Positions 1 to 9,186 are shown, counted from the stretch's first letter. The stretch is DNA of 64,000 nucleotides from Alphaproteobacteria bacterium (GCA_024275825.1 JAJRYK010000045.1:16236-80235); one strand, 5' to 3'. A program made the numbers and translations. The notes: generated from the sequence alone by a model not told the origin.

Positions 1-2
1 AT

Positions 3-1040
3 GCAAAGCGCAATGCGCCCTATATATCATCAAAGCCACTATCTGAATCTAGCGGCCTTTTTGCGAAAGTTTACCGGGATTTGGACGCCGATAATATACC
101 GGATGAGGATGAGCCTTATTTGGAAGATGTTGGTTTTATGCTGACAGGTAATAAGCGGGTATTCACAACGGCGCAGGACGGGGCCGTCTTTATACCAGAG
201 CTCGGATCTTTTGAGCGCTCGACTGTTGAGATTTCGAGCAGCACATTCCCCAATCCCTTCATGAAAAGTAATCCAAGCAAAATCGATTATTTAATGCGGC
301 CCAGCCAAATTCACACCCATGAATACCCTGTTGTATTAACGGGGGAGGTCGATGGGAATGTCTCGATTTTAAAAGCCAGTGGCAATGCGCCGGCGTCCTC
401 AATCATATTTGATATTCTGCGGCCTGATGGCTCCGTGATTGTGTCCGGCGCTAGTGAATTTGACGGGTTCTTTCTCGTGCCGGATGTGCCGATCGGTAAT
501 CACATTGTTGCGCCAAATGCGCAGCAGCTTGATAAGCTGGGCTATTGCCCTATTGCGCGCCAGCCTGTGATTTTGAGCGCGGAAGAGCCATTCTACACCG
601 TACCTGGCGAGGTTGTGCTCTATCCTCATCCTGATTTAATTGATGAAAACCGCTGGCTTGTTTTGGCAACGGGGCTACCGGTTCCTGCGGCGGAAGCCCT
701 TAAGGCGCAGGACTATGATTTAGGGGCAGGGGACGTTGATGTCGAGTCTGATATTTTAGGAGAGGGCGTAGATAGCGCCGATCTCGATGGTGAAAGTGCA
801 GATGCGCCGCAAGCTGTTGCTGTGAGTGCGGGGCTAAAAACCTTACTGCCGCGCTACCTTTACCGCAACGTTGAAACGCTAAATCTATATAGTGTTTTAA
901 GTGGCCCTTATAAGGATCTCTCTGCCATTCAGACATGCGCGAATTTGAATGAGCGCGGATATGTATGCGAAGAGATTATTCAGCTAGGCTGTGATGATTT
1001 TAAAAGGCTACGTAAGACTGAAAGCTTTAATGCCTACTGA
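3..1040 (+). CDS. Usher-like / carboxypeptidase-regulatory-like surface protein, C-terminal part (5' end outside window)
   Basis: The reading frame is open from base 3, so only the C-terminal ~345 residues are present and any start near base 81 (TTG) would be an artefact. The fragment has a calcium-loop-like segment (DLDADNIPDEDEP), then a beta-rich region with a TGEVDG motif and a carboxypeptidase-regulatory-like fold (GFFLVPDVPIGNH). This resembles the C-termini of proteins encoded beside DUF4402 pilin-like genes in Proteobacteria, often called usher-like. It would act in the outer membrane or on the surface. Its stop overlaps by 7 bases the stop region of the converging DUF4402 gene, which supports a joint surface-structure locus. 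The family call is inferred from pattern; the missing N-terminus prevents certainty. Confidence 0.5.
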   Translation, partial: AKRNAPYISSKPLSESSGLFAKVYRDLDADNIPDEDEPYLEDVGFMLTGNKRVFTTAQDGAVFIPELGSFERSTVEISSSTFPNPFMKSNPSKIDYLMRPSQIHTHEYPVVLTGEVDGNVSILKASGNAPASSIIFDILRPDGSVIVSGASEFDGFFLVPDVPIGNHIVAPNAQQLDKLGYCPIARQPVILSAEEPFYTVPGEVVLYPHPDLIDENRWLVLATGLPVPAAEALKAQDYDLGAGDVDVESDILGEGVDSADLDGESADAPQAVAVSAGLKTLLPRYLYRNVETLNLYSVLSGPYKDLSAIQTCANLNERGYVCEEIIQLGCDDFKRLRKTESFNAY

Positions 1041-1564
1041 TAATTAACAGAAACCTCATATGTGCCGGAATATGTGCCCGGCGCTTGATCATCTGCAATC
1101 ACTAAATCAGCACCGATCGCAAATGAAAATGTACCATCGCCGCCGAAGCTTGGTGTCGCGCCGCCATCATGGGTGAGGTTATTGATGACCATTGGTGCGC
1201 CTGTGCCTGTTAGGCTGCCATTGGCGAAAGAAATGGTAACGGCTGCGCTCGCACTGCCTGCTGTGTCAAAGCGCCCAGGAACGGCGCTGCCTGCGCTGAT
1301 GCTCGCGCCATTTTGCGCGCTTACCGTGCCGGCGGGGGACAGCGTGACGATATCTGCGCCGTTTGCGCTGATTGATCCAAAGCTTAAAGGGGTTGTTTGT
1401 GACACGACAACAGGCTGGCGGATCTCTGCACTGGCTGAGCCACTTGCGGCGTTCGCTAAAGCATTTGAGGGACCCGTACATAAAAATAAGCCCACCAAAC
1501 ACACATATAGTATATGGGGGCGTGCCCTCATTGATATACCTGTATTTTGTTTGATAGACTTCAT
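1034..1564 (-). CDS. DUF4402 domain protein, probable secreted pilin/adhesin subunit
   Basis: A 176-residue protein with an N-terminal hydrophobic signal segment (HILYVCLVGLFLCTGPSNALA) and an ATG start at 1562-1564. A second in-frame Met at residue 12 immediately precedes the basic signal-peptide start and could be the true one. The mature part is rich in Gly, Ala, Ser and Thr, with an LSFGSISA-type strand near its beginning and an APGTYSGTYEVSVNYQ end. Both are typical of DUF4402 proteins, which resemble fimbrial subunits. It converges on, and slightly overlaps, the usher-like gene, so the two probably serve one surface appendage. Function is inferred from family resemblance only. Confidence 0.65.
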   Translation of the reverse strand: MKSIKQNTGISMRARPHILYVCLVGLFLCTGPSNALANAASGSASAEIRQPVVVSQTTPLSFGSISANGADIVTLSPAGTVSAQNGASISAGSAVPGRFDTAGSASAAVTISFANGSLTGTGAPMVINNLTHDGGATPSFGGDGTFSFAIGADLVIADDQAPGTYSGTYEVSVNYQ

Positions 1565-1710
1565 GTACTACCCTAAAATTTGCTGTCTCTCAAGAGGGTA
1601 AAATATCCCTCCACACCCTATACTTATAAGTGTAGCAAATTTGGTCTAAACTACTGTTAATTTTAGATAAAATTGATTAAAAGAGCATCATAATACTCTG
1701 GTGCAGCGCA

Positions 1711-2079
1711 TTATGTTTTTAAGACATCTTTGACGCACTGCAGCAAGTCATTCATTTTAATCGGTTTTTCAAGGGCGGCGTCAACCTGGTCAGCAATGGA
1801 TTGCAGGGTGCTTTTCGAAGATATAAACGTTCCGCCGCCGCTGATGGCAATAATTTTGGCCTTGGTTGCTGTTTTTGCAAACTTTATGAGGTCCAGCCCG
1901 TCATTACCTGGCATGATAATATCCGTGATAATCAGGTCATATTCAGGATTTTCTTTTAGGTGATTAATGGCCTCAAATCCGTCATATGCAACATGTGTTT
2001 CATATCCACTGCGCTCAAACAAATTTTCCAGTAGTTCGGCAAAATCTTTATTATCATCGGCAATGAGAACTTTCGTCAT
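1711..2079 (-). CDS. Single-domain response regulator (CheY-like receiver)
   Basis: The 122 residues are one receiver domain with no output domain. The acidic pocket D8/D9, the phospho-acceptor D53 in DLIITD, S80 in the IIAIS strand and K105 in the EKP motif are all present, so it should be phosphorylatable. It begins 2 bases after the stop of the upstream ribbon-helix-helix gene, so the two are very likely co-transcribed and translationally coupled. No histidine kinase lies in the window, so the partner is unknown. Stand-alone receivers usually act by protein contact; a role with the adjacent DNA-binding protein is a reasonable inference. Confidence 0.85.
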   Translation of the reverse strand: MTKVLIADDNKDFAELLENLFERSGYETHVAYDGFEAINHLKENPEYDLIITDIIMPGNDGLDLIKFAKTATKAKIIAISGGGTFISSKSTLQSIADQVDAALEKPIKMNDLLQCVKDVLKT

Positions 2080-2081
2080 TC

Positions 2082-2363
2082 TTATCCCTCCTTATAATGA
2101 ATGAAGAGGAACGACAGCAAAAAGACGCGAATGGCAGAGGACAGGTTCGCACCGTCTTTTTTCCGGCTGTTGATGAAATTGCACAGCTCATGCACTGTGC
2201 AGTCCTGCTGATCAGCAACATCATGAAGAATTTCCCAGATAATGGGCTCTAATGTAATGCTGGTTCTGTTGTCTCCAATCACCACATTATATTTTTTCAT
2301 CGAATTAAGCTTAACGCTCAGTGATGCTTCAACGGTCTGGAGATGTTTCATAAAGTCTTGCAT
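2082..2363 (-). CDS. Ribbon-helix-helix (RHH_4-like) DNA-binding protein
   Basis: A 93-residue protein. The segment around residues 25-75 (NVVIGDNRTSITLEPIIWEIL, then an HELCNFINSRK helix) matches the ribbon-helix-helix family common in alphaproteobacteria, in which a short strand followed by two helices makes a dimeric DNA-binding unit. The N-terminal ~22 residues are an extra, probably helical, extension. It is the first gene of a two-gene unit with the response regulator downstream. A perfect 14-bp palindrome lies about 80 bases upstream and could be an autoregulatory operator. Confidence 0.7.
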   Translation of the reverse strand: MQDFMKHLQTVEASLSVKLNSMKKYNVVIGDNRTSITLEPIIWEILHDVADQQDCTVHELCNFINSRKKDGANLSSAIRVFLLSFLFIHYKEG

Positions 2364-2441
2364 GCGATGCTTCTTCCCCCAAAGATGACGATCTTGCGTT
2401 TTATATTGTTACCCTAGAATACACGAGAAATTCAAATAGTA

Positions 2442-2455
2442 CATATCATGATATG
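2442..2455. promoter_or_regulatory. Perfect palindrome upstream of the RHH gene, candidate operator
   Basis: CATATCATGATATG is a perfect 14-bp inverted repeat in the AT-rich gap 79 bases upstream of the ribbon-helix-helix start. RHH repressors commonly bind such short palindromes in their own promoters. That it is bound by this protein is inference. Confidence 0.3.
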
Positions 2456-2556
2456 CTAATGTATGTTGTTTTTATATCATAATATAAAATACATGATGCT
2501 GCCTTGCCTATTTAGCGGGGGGCAGGTGTGGCGATTTTTCTTTCCTTTTTTGCTAT

Positions 2557-2570
2557 AGTCCTATAGGACT
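2557..2570. promoter_or_regulatory. Perfect palindrome AGTCCTATAGGACT upstream of typA
   Basis: A perfect 14-bp palindrome 70 bases before the typA start, followed at once by a short tandem repeat. It could be an operator; nothing in the sequence identifies the binding protein. Confidence 0.25.
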
Positions 2571-2578
2571 GCACGTTG

Positions 2579-2612
2579 ATTTAATGGCTGGGATTTAATG
2601 GCTGGGATTTAA
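2579..2612 (+). repeat. Tandem 14-bp repeat in typA leader
   Basis: The unit ATTTAATGGCTGGG occurs twice in direct succession, followed by a partial third copy (ATTTAA). It lies 28-61 bases before the typA start codon, probably in its mRNA leader. Copy number may vary between strains. Confidence 0.6.
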
Positions 2613-2639
2613 ACGGCTTAGAAAGCGAAGAACGGAAAA

Positions 2640-4457
2640 ATGGTACAGGAACTTAGAAATATTGCGATTATTGCGCACGTTGATCACGGTAAAACAACGC
2701 TGATTGACAGCCTTATGAAACAAAGCGGCATGTTCCGTGAGAATCAAGCGGTTGATGAGTGCGTGATGGATTCCGGGGATCTGGAGAAAGAGCGCGGGAT
2801 TACGATTTTGGCCAAGCCAACCTCTATTCAGTGGGGCGAAACCCGTATCAATATCATCGACACGCCGGGTCACGCTGATTTTGGCGGGGAGGTGGAGCGC
2901 GTTTTGCACATGGCGGATGGCGTTATCCTGCTGACTGATGCGGCCGAAGGGCCAATGCCGCAGACTAAATTCGTTCTGGGTAAGGCGCTGAAACAAGGCC
3001 TTAAACCTATCGTGATCATCAATAAAATTGATCGCCATGATGGCCGCCCGGAAGAGGTGGTGGATGAGGTGTTTGATCTGTTCGTGGCGCTGGACGCCAA
3101 TGATGCACAGCTTGATTTTCCAATTCTGTATGCCTCTGGCCGTGATGGCTGGTGCGTGAAGGAATTGGAGGATGAGCGTAAGGATCTCTCGCCTTTGCTT
3201 GATCTGGTGCTGGACCATGTGCCCGCGCCAAGTGGTGATAAAGACGCGCCGTTTGCGATGTTGGCGACCTTGCTTGATGCTGATCCGTTTCTTGGGCGCT
3301 GTTTGACTGGGTGTGTGATCCAGGGCAGCGCGAAGGTGAATGACACCGTGAAGGCCATGGATCTAGACGGTAATACGATTGAGACAGGCCGCATGACCAA
3401 ATTACTGACCTTTGATGGGACAGAGCGCGTTCCGGTGACGCAGGTCAATGTTGGCGACATTATCTGTATTGCGGGTTTGAGCAAGGCCTCTGTGGCTGAT
3501 ACCATCGGCGCGCCTGCGCTGACGCAGCCCATTACCTCTACACCAATTGATCCGCCGACCATGGCGGTGATGATCTCGGTGAATGACAGCCCCTTTGCCG
3601 GGCAGGATGGGAAGAAAGTAACCTCCACCGCTATCCGTGAGAGATTATTGTCCGAGGCGGAGGTCAATGTCGCCATTACGTTTGAAGAAAGTGACGGCAG
3701 GGACGCTTTTGAAATTGGTGGCCGCGGAGAGCTACAGCTTGGTGTTTTGATCGAAACCATGCGCCGCGAAGGGTTCGAGATGACCGTATCCCGCCCGCGT
3801 GTGCTGTTCCACGAAGAAAATGGGCAACGCACTGAACCGATCGAAGAAGTTACCATTGATGTGGATGAGGAATATAGCTCCACTGTGGTGGATAAAATGA
3901 ACCGCCGCAAGGCCGAGATGCTTGATATGCGCTCTTCCGGTGCGGGTAAGACCCGTTTGACGTTCCTCGCGCCATCGCGCGGCCTTATTGGGTATCAAAG
4001 CCAATTCATGACCGATACGCGCGGCACGGGTGTGTTTAACCGCGTCTATCATTCCTATGCGCCGTACAAGGGTGACATTCCGCAGCGCCGTAATGGCGCG
4101 CTGATCTCTAATGATCAGGGGCAGGCCGTGGCCTATGCGATTTTCAATTTGCAAGATCGCGGCGTGATGTTTGTCGCGCACCAGGATCCGGTTTATGAGG
4201 GCATGATTGTTGGCGAGCATAGCCGTGAGAATGATCTGGAGATCAATGTGCTCAAGGGTAAAAAGCTTTCAAACGTACGGGCATCAGGAACAGATGATGC
4301 ATCGACTCCCACCGCGCCGCTCGTGATGAGCCTTGAGCAGATGATGGCCTATATCAATGAGGATGAATTGCTCGAAGTCACACCAAACTCTCTACGCTTG
4401 CGTAAACGCTATCTTTGTCCGCATGACCGGAAAAAAGCAGGCCGCGCGGCTGGGTGA
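2640..4457 (+). CDS. typA: Translational GTPase TypA/BipA
   Basis: A 605-residue ribosome-associated GTPase related to EF-G and LepA, involved in 50S assembly and stress or cold adaptation. G1 is AHVDHGKT (12-19), G3 is DTPGH (74-78) and G4 is NKID (128-131). They are followed by domain II, an EF-G domain III/V-like section and the TypA-specific C-terminal domain ending in the basic [17 protein letters not shown]. Length matches the family (about 605-610). The ATG at 2640 follows an A-rich GCGAAGAACGGAAAAA stretch with only a weak ribosome-binding site. The gene stands alone, and a palindromic repeat follows its stop. Confidence 0.96.
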   Translation: MVQELRNIAIIAHVDHGKTTLIDSLMKQSGMFRENQAVDECVMDSGDLEKERGITILAKPTSIQWGETRINIIDTPGHADFGGEVERVLHMADGVILLTDAAEGPMPQTKFVLGKALKQGLKPIVIINKIDRHDGRPEEVVDEVFDLFVALDANDAQLDFPILYASGRDGWCVKELEDERKDLSPLLDLVLDHVPAPSGDKDAPFAMLATLLDADPFLGRCLTGCVIQGSAKVNDTVKAMDLDGNTIETGRMTKLLTFDGTERVPVTQVNVGDIICIAGLSKASVADTIGAPALTQPITSTPIDPPTMAVMISVNDSPFAGQDGKKVTSTAIRERLLSEAEVNVAITFEESDGRDAFEIGGRGELQLGVLIETMRREGFEMTVSRPRVLFHEENGQRTEPIEEVTIDVDEEYSSTVVDKMNRRKAEMLDMRSSGAGKTRLTFLAPSRGLIGYQSQFMTDTRGTGVFNRVYHSYAPYKGDIPQRRNGALISNDQGQAVAYAIFNLQDRGVMFVAHQDPVYEGMIVGEHSRENDLEINVLKGKKLSNVRASGTDDASTPTAPLVMSLEQMMAYINEDELLEVTPNSLRLRKRYLCPHDRKKAGRAAG

Positions 4458-4479
4458 TTTTATATTTCATTCCTCTTTT

Positions 4480-4608
4480 CGTCATACCCGCGGCGCAGCG
4501 AAGCTGCGCTAAAACGGCGGGTATCCAGAATAAAGAGTGCAGCTTTGCTGCACACATCATAGACTCCCGCTGTTTTAGCCCTGCTATGCAGGGCCGCAGG
4601 GGTGACGG
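4480..4608. repeat. CGTCAT...GTGACGG palindromic repeat element (copy A)
   Basis: An intergenic element that begins CGTCATACCCGC and ends GGGGTGACGG. It contains three internal hairpins: GGCGCAGC around AAGC, GTGCAGC/GCTGCAC and CCCTGC/GCAGGG. Its CCCGCTGTTTTAGC box is also present in copies D and E of this window. It lies just after the typA stop and may act as a transcript end. Members share the terminal signature and the hairpin layout but not the stem sequences. Confidence 0.75.
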
Positions 4609-4893
4609 AGAGAGAAGAGAGAAATAATAAATAAAGTTTGACAGAATCTGAAAACTCTGTCATTAATCCGCCTGCGTTTGTAAAAACGCTTCTCTATAAG
4701 AGACGAGCTTACAGAAAAATATCCGTAATTTTTAAGGATATGAGAATGCTTAAACCCTCTCCTTTTTTCCGCAAAGTTCAGATTTATAGTTAGGGCCGCA
4801 CGAAAACGGACCCAACCCTGCGCAAAATAAGCCTAATGATGGGCCGCGCGGGACTACTGCTTTGTTGGAAACACTTATACGAAAGATAATATA
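4609..4893. other. Gene-free leader region before the DEAD-box helicase gene
   Basis: These 285 bases have no convincing reading frame. A small hairpin GACAGA/TCTGTC lies near 4640-4662. The remainder is probably promoter and a long 5' leader for the helicase mRNA, which would fit a cold- or structure-regulated helicase, but no named regulatory motif is recognised. Confidence 0.35.
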
Positions 4894-6534
4894 ATGAAAA
4901 ATTTTGAAGGCTTCGGCCTATCCCCTGCGCTGAACCACTCTTTAGCGAAAATGAGCTACACAGCCCCAACCCCTATCCAAGCCAAGGCGATCCCTCTGGC
5001 GATGCAGGGGCGCGATATTCTCGGCTCTGCGCAAACCGGAACCGGTAAAACGGCGGCCTTTAGCATCCCGATGGTTGAGGCATTATTGCGCTCGCCGCAA
5101 GGCAATGCGCTGATCCTGACCCCCACGCGCGAACTGGCCAAGCAGGTTTTGGATGTTGTGCATCAATTGCTGGGCTTCAAAAGCCCGATCAAAACCGCCT
5201 TTATCATTGGTGGGGAACCCATTGGGAAACAGTTTAACCAGCTTCGCCAAAATCCGCGCATTATCGTCGGCACGCCGGGCCGGGTGAATGACCATCTGGA
5301 GCGCGGCACGATTATGCTAAACGAGACAAATTTTCTGGTTTTGGATGAAACGGACCGGATGCTGGATATGGGCTTTGGCGTGCAGCTTGATAAAATCGTC
5401 AAGTTTTTACCGGCGCGTCGCCAGACATTAATGTTCTCCGCCACCATGCCGGATGAGATCACAAAGCTTTCATCCAAATATCTAAACAATCCGGAGCGTA
5501 TCTCAATGGGCGCAACGAATGTTGTGGCGACTAACATTACGCAGGAGGTCATTCGTATTAATCAGGAAGATAAATATAAAGAGCTGCAAACGCAGCTTCA
5601 TGAGCGTAATGGCTCGATCATTATCTTTGCGAAAACGAAGCGCAGTTGTGACAAGTTGGCCAGGAATCTTGGGCGCGATGGCTTCGAAGCCGATGCGCTG
5701 CATGGTGATTTGCGTCAGAGTAAACGAACATCTGTGCTGAATAGATATCGTATGAAAAAATTCCGCATTCTTGTGGCCACTGATGTGGCGGCGCGCGGTC
5801 TTGATGTGCCGCATATCGAGCACGTGATTAACTATGACCTGCCGCAGGTGGCAGAGGATTATATCCACCGCATGGGCCGCACAGCGCGCGCCGGTGCGAC
5901 GGGGCAGGCGTTAAGCTTTGTCTCTCCGCAGGACGGCCGTAAATGGCATGCGATTGAGTGCTTGCTTGATCCGTCCAAGGCGGCGGCCTCTGGCGGGCAT
6001 GGCGGCGGTGATCGCAACCGTAAAGGCGGTCGCGGCGGGTATAAAGGCAAGGGCGGCGGCGCTGGTAACCGCTATGACAGATCATCATCTGGTCCTAAGA
6101 AATACGGCAACAAGCCAAGACGCAGCGGTGCTGGTAAGCCCGGTGAGAAAACCTATGCCAAGCCAGGCGAAAGAACCTTTAGCAAACCAGGTGAACGTTC
6201 AGGCGAGAAGCGCAGCGCAAATCAATCACCGTCAGGAAAGCCTTATGCTGGCAAAACAGCCCACGGTAAGCCCAGTGGGAAGCCAAGCGGCAAACCATAC
6301 GCTGGTAAGTCATCAGGCAAGCCGTATGCCGGTAAGTCTGGTGGAAAACCTTATCAGGGGAAAAGCTCTGATCGTCCAGCCCGTAGCGGTGAAGGCGGTG
6401 GGCAGCCAGCCAAGCGTAAAGGCGCGAATAATGGCGGACGCCCCGGTGGTCACTTCAAAGGCAAGCCTGCGAAAAGCCATCACAGAGGTCAAGGCCCAAA
6501 GGGTAACGGGCACAGCCCGCGCAGAGCAGCATAA
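4894..6534 (+). CDS. DEAD-box family ATP-dependent RNA helicase with basic repeat tail (DETD motif II)
   Basis: A 546-residue RhlE/DeaD-type RNA helicase that unwinds RNA in ribosome assembly or mRNA decay. The Q motif (TAPTPIQ) is at about 23-29, motif I AQTGTGKT at 46-53, motif III SAT and motif VI HRMGRTARAG follow in order. Motif II reads DETD (151-154) instead of DEAD, keeping the catalytic D-E and final D. After about residue 375 the protein becomes a low-complexity Gly/Lys/Ser/Arg tail with repeated GKPYAGKS-like units, typical of RNA-binding extensions. The start has only a weak ribosome-binding site, and a strong terminator follows the gene. Confidence 0.92.
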   Translation: MKNFEGFGLSPALNHSLAKMSYTAPTPIQAKAIPLAMQGRDILGSAQTGTGKTAAFSIPMVEALLRSPQGNALILTPTRELAKQVLDVVHQLLGFKSPIKTAFIIGGEPIGKQFNQLRQNPRIIVGTPGRVNDHLERGTIMLNETNFLVLDETDRMLDMGFGVQLDKIVKFLPARRQTLMFSATMPDEITKLSSKYLNNPERISMGATNVVATNITQEVIRINQEDKYKELQTQLHERNGSIIIFAKTKRSCDKLARNLGRDGFEADALHGDLRQSKRTSVLNRYRMKKFRILVATDVAARGLDVPHIEHVINYDLPQVAEDYIHRMGRTARAGATGQALSFVSPQDGRKWHAIECLLDPSKAAASGGHGGGDRNRKGGRGGYKGKGGGAGNRYDRSSSGPKKYGNKPRRSGAGKPGEKTYAKPGERTFSKPGERSGEKRSANQSPSGKPYAGKTAHGKPSGKPSGKPYAGKSSGKPYAGKSGGKPYQGKSSDRPARSGEGGGQPAKRKGANNGGRPGGHFKGKPAKSHHRGQGPKGNGHSPRRAA

Positions 6535-6566
6535 AGCTAAGCCTCGATTTTTAATTTAAGATCATT

Positions 6567-6601
6567 ATACTCATCAGCTACATGCTGGTGAGTATTTTTT
6601 T
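6567..6601 (+). terminator. Rho-independent terminator after the helicase gene
   Basis: The arms ATACTCATCAGC and GCTGGTGAGTAT pair over 12 bp with a 5-base loop and run into seven Ts. It lies 33 bases after the helicase stop. Confidence 0.85.
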
Positions 6602-6656
6602 GACTGTATAAAAGCTTTGACCATAGATAAACAACAAAGCACAGGGGGGCGCTTAA

Positions 6657-7961
6657 ATGATGAAAAATCAATTCACGTTATTGCGCCAGCGGCGCTTCGC
6701 TCCGTTTTTTGCGACCCAGTTTCTCGGCGCCTTTAACGATAATTTTTTCAAAACCATGGTCAGCGTCCTGATCGCCTATGGCGCGCTGGATATTGGCGGG
6801 CATGATCCCGGCATGCTGGTCGCGCTGGCGGCGGGGCTGTTTGTTGTCCCTTTTGTCCTTTGCACGCCACTTGCTGGTGATATGGCGGATAAGTACGATA
6901 AGAGCCTGATCATGCGCGCGTTAAAAGTTACAGAGCTCGTGATCGTCGCGGTTGGCTTTGCCGCATTATTCCTTCAGTCCATTCCACTTTTGATGATCAC
7001 GGTTTTAGCGCTGGGCGCGCAATCGGCGTTTTTCAGCCCGGCGAAATTCTCTATCATTCCGCAACACCTTAAACCTGACGAGCTGATTGGCGGCAATGCG
7101 CTGGTGAATACCGGCACCTATCTGGCGATTTTGTTCGGTACGATTTTGGGCAGCGTTCTGGTGTTGAGCGCACATGGGGCCTTGATCTCTGGGGCTGTGT
7201 TCTTTGTTATTGCGGTACTTGGCCTTTTGAGCAGCCTCATGATCCCGCCCGCACCCGCGCCGTCGCCGACATTAAAGCTCAATTACAACACCCCGCGCGA
7301 GGCCTGGCGAATCTTGCGCTATGCCTATGGCCATCCGGGACAGATTTTCAGCGCGATGCTCGCCGTATCATGGTTTTTCTTCGTGGGCGCGCTGTATCTC
7401 AGCCAGTTCCCAAATTTTACAAAACAGATTTTGGGCGTGGATCATATCGTTCTCACTTTTTTTATGGCCGTGTTTTCCATTGGTATCGCGCTTGGCGGCT
7501 TGCTGAACAACCGGTTGCTGAAATCAGAGGTCAGCGCAAAATTCGTGCCGTTCGCCGCGCTCATGATGGGCGTCTTTTCCTTTGATCTCTATTTCGCCAG
7601 CCAGCCTTATGCCGATGTGCCGCCTGCGTTTCGCGGGCGCGACCTCATGGGGCTGGCGGCCTTCCTCTCGCATCTATCAGGCTGGCGCATTGTCGTTGAT
7701 TTATTGTTCATTGCTGTGGCGGGCGGCCTTTACGCCGTGCCGCTCAAGGCGATTATTCAGCACCGTACGCCCCCCGATCACTGCGCGCGCGTGATGGCGG
7801 GCTCCGCGCTCATGGACGCATTATTTGTGCTGGCCTCTGCTGCGCTTGCTATTGCAGCGTTCGCGCTAGGCTACGCGGTGACGGAGCTTTTTGTGCTGGT
7901 GGGGGCGGTGAGCATCATATTCGCGCTCTATACATTCAGGCGCGTGGCCCGCTCGTGGTAG
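6657..7961 (+). CDS. MFS transporter, LplT-like (lysophospholipid transporter family)
   Basis: A 434-residue inner-membrane protein with about 12 hydrophobic helices. The N-terminal FFATQFLGAFNDNFFK and ADKYDKS loop are characteristic of LplT and of the MFS half of LplT-PlsC-Aas fusions, which flip lysophospholipids inward for re-acylation. No acyltransferase or ligase domain is attached and no partner gene is adjacent. AGGGGGG upstream of ATG 6657 is a good ribosome-binding site. The last codons and the TAG stop overlap the CCA end of the host tRNA 3' half (7956-7961), so before the insertion this gene converged on and overlapped the tRNA gene. Confidence 0.82.
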   Translation: MMKNQFTLLRQRRFAPFFATQFLGAFNDNFFKTMVSVLIAYGALDIGGHDPGMLVALAAGLFVVPFVLCTPLAGDMADKYDKSLIMRALKVTELVIVAVGFAALFLQSIPLLMITVLALGAQSAFFSPAKFSIIPQHLKPDELIGGNALVNTGTYLAILFGTILGSVLVLSAHGALISGAVFFVIAVLGLLSSLMIPPAPAPSPTLKLNYNTPREAWRILRYAYGHPGQIFSAMLAVSWFFFVGALYLSQFPNFTKQILGVDHIVLTFFMAVFSIGIALGGLLNNRLLKSEVSAKFVPFAALMMGVFSFDLYFASQPYADVPPAFRGRDLMGLAAFLSHLSGWRIVVDLLFIAVAGGLYAVPLKAIIQHRTPPDHCARVMAGSALMDALFVLASAALAIAAFALGYAVTELFVLVGAVSIIFALYTFRRVARSW

Positions 7962-8001
7962 CGGAGGGCAGAATTGAACTGCCGACCTTCGGATTATGAT
8001 T
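7956..8001 (-). pseudogene. Host tRNA(CAU) gene, 3' half, left by element insertion (attL side)
   Basis: Read on the minus strand this is anticodon loop, variable loop, T arm (GGCAG TTCAATT CTGCC), acceptor CTCCGCT and encoded ACCA. It matches the intact tRNA at 19174-19219 except for one base: position 42 is G here and A there. That G pairs with C28 of the separated 5' half at 19375-19415. The half ends at the shared core GGATTATGATT (7991-8001), where the integrative element begins. Confidence 0.88.
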
Positions 8002-8131
8002 TTTTCTGAAACGCTATGCAAGCTCTTAGAATGCGTTTGATTCTGTTATCCCTATTGCTTGGTGGTAGCGTGTTTTAGGCTCTGGACTCGTGATAATCTG
8101 CATTAATCTATGAGAATTAATTAACCGCCGC

Positions 8132-8141
8132 TGTTACCCCA
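8132..8141. promoter_or_regulatory. Candidate integrase arm-type site, left end
   Basis: TGTTACCCCA lies 131 bases inside the left junction. The same decamer occurs twice near the right junction (19277 and 19288). Placement on both flanks of the core is what arm-type binding sites of a tyrosine integrase look like. Binding is inferred. Confidence 0.5.
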
Positions 8142-8297
8142 CAGCGCACCCCGGAGAAATTTAACCTAATAGTATGATAACCCAATGATTTTCATGAATA
8201 ATTGCATAAATATTCACAAAATATTAAAACAAAAAGCATATACTTGGTGGTTTGAGGGTGGGATTGTGAGCAATCGCAAAATAATAGAGGATATAGG

Positions 8298-9146
8298 GTG
8301 CAACAAAATATTGTCAGTGATGTGTTTGGAGGGGCTGTGGAGCCAACTGTTTCGTATACGATAGGTTTAATCAAGCAATTGCATGAAGGGCAAACAGACC
8401 AATCTGGAAACCCTTACGCCACTCATCCACAACGAGTTGCTGATAATGTCAGAAGAATTTTCCCAGAGGCCAGTGATGATATAATTATGGCGGCTCTGTT
8501 GCATGATACAATTGAGGACTGCGACATTGATGAAGAATATTTAAGACAAAAAGGCTATTCAGAAAATTGTATTGCGATGGTATCTTTGGTTACAAAGCCT
8601 TCAAATGACCAGCGTAGCTATGATGACGTTATTGATGATTTAGTGGCCTCTGACAATCACGGCGCAATGATCATAAAAATTGCAGATAACATGGATAACC
8701 TTCATCCTGAGCGTATTCGTGAACTCACAGCCCTTGACTCTGCAAAAGCTGCACGTCTGGCTAAGCGTTATCATGGCTCTATAGAGAAGTTGTCAGTAGC
8801 CGCAGGTTTAGACAAAGGGCGCATAATGAGTATAATTGAAGGTGCTCCATCATTAAATCAAAGGAATACAAAAATGGAAACAAAAGAGGCAGAATACAAA
8901 TATTATTTATTGGGATATACGGTGCCTGTTCGCACCACCCTTGGCCCAAGCGGTATTGCAGAAATTGATGCCTTTTATCCTGATAAAAATACAGGAAAAC
9001 TGGAACGGAATATTGAGCTTGTGAGCCGTATTTTGGATTCTGATGAGGTTGAGGAAATAACAAAGGAAGACTTTGAGGGGCGGTGCGCTCAAATATTTGC
9101 AGAAAAAAAAAGTGATTTAGAGCCGCCACCAGAACCGAGCGGCTAA
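8298..9146 (+). CDS. RelA/SpoT-type HD domain protein, probable (p)ppGpp hydrolase
   Basis: A 282-residue protein starting on GTG with GAGG seven bases upstream. The N-terminal ~180 residues carry the RSH hydrolase signature: an early THPQRVA, the catalytic ALLHDTIED, and KIADNMDNL in place of the SpoT KLADRLHN motif. The remaining ~85 residues (from KEAEYKYYLLGYTVPVRTT) are not recognised. A RelA-like synthetase gene begins 40 bases downstream, so synthesis and hydrolysis of an alarmone are split between neighbours. This order, hydrolase first, is that of toxSAS pairs in which a small alarmone hydrolase neutralises a toxic synthetase. Whether it works as an antitoxin here is inference. Confidence 0.8.
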   Translation: MQQNIVSDVFGGAVEPTVSYTIGLIKQLHEGQTDQSGNPYATHPQRVADNVRRIFPEASDDIIMAALLHDTIEDCDIDEEYLRQKGYSENCIAMVSLVTKPSNDQRSYDDVIDDLVASDNHGAMIIKIADNMDNLHPERIRELTALDSAKAARLAKRYHGSIEKLSVAAGLDKGRIMSIIEGAPSLNQRNTKMETKEAEYKYYLLGYTVPVRTTLGPSGIAEIDAFYPDKNTGKLERNIELVSRILDSDEVEEITKEDFEGRCAQIFAEKKSDLEPPPEPSG

Positions 9147-9186
9147 TAAAAAGTAGCCTTATGGCTAAAAAATAGAGGTGTGTAAT

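Noticed and set aside
2870..3910. Long reverse-strand frame (346 residues) under typA
   Set aside because: Shadow of the TypA frame; composition is that of reverse-complemented coding sequence with no family match.
4480..4608. CRISPR array or direct repeats among the CGTCAT elements
   Set aside because: Copies are dispersed, differ in stems and have no regular spacers; no cas genes are present.
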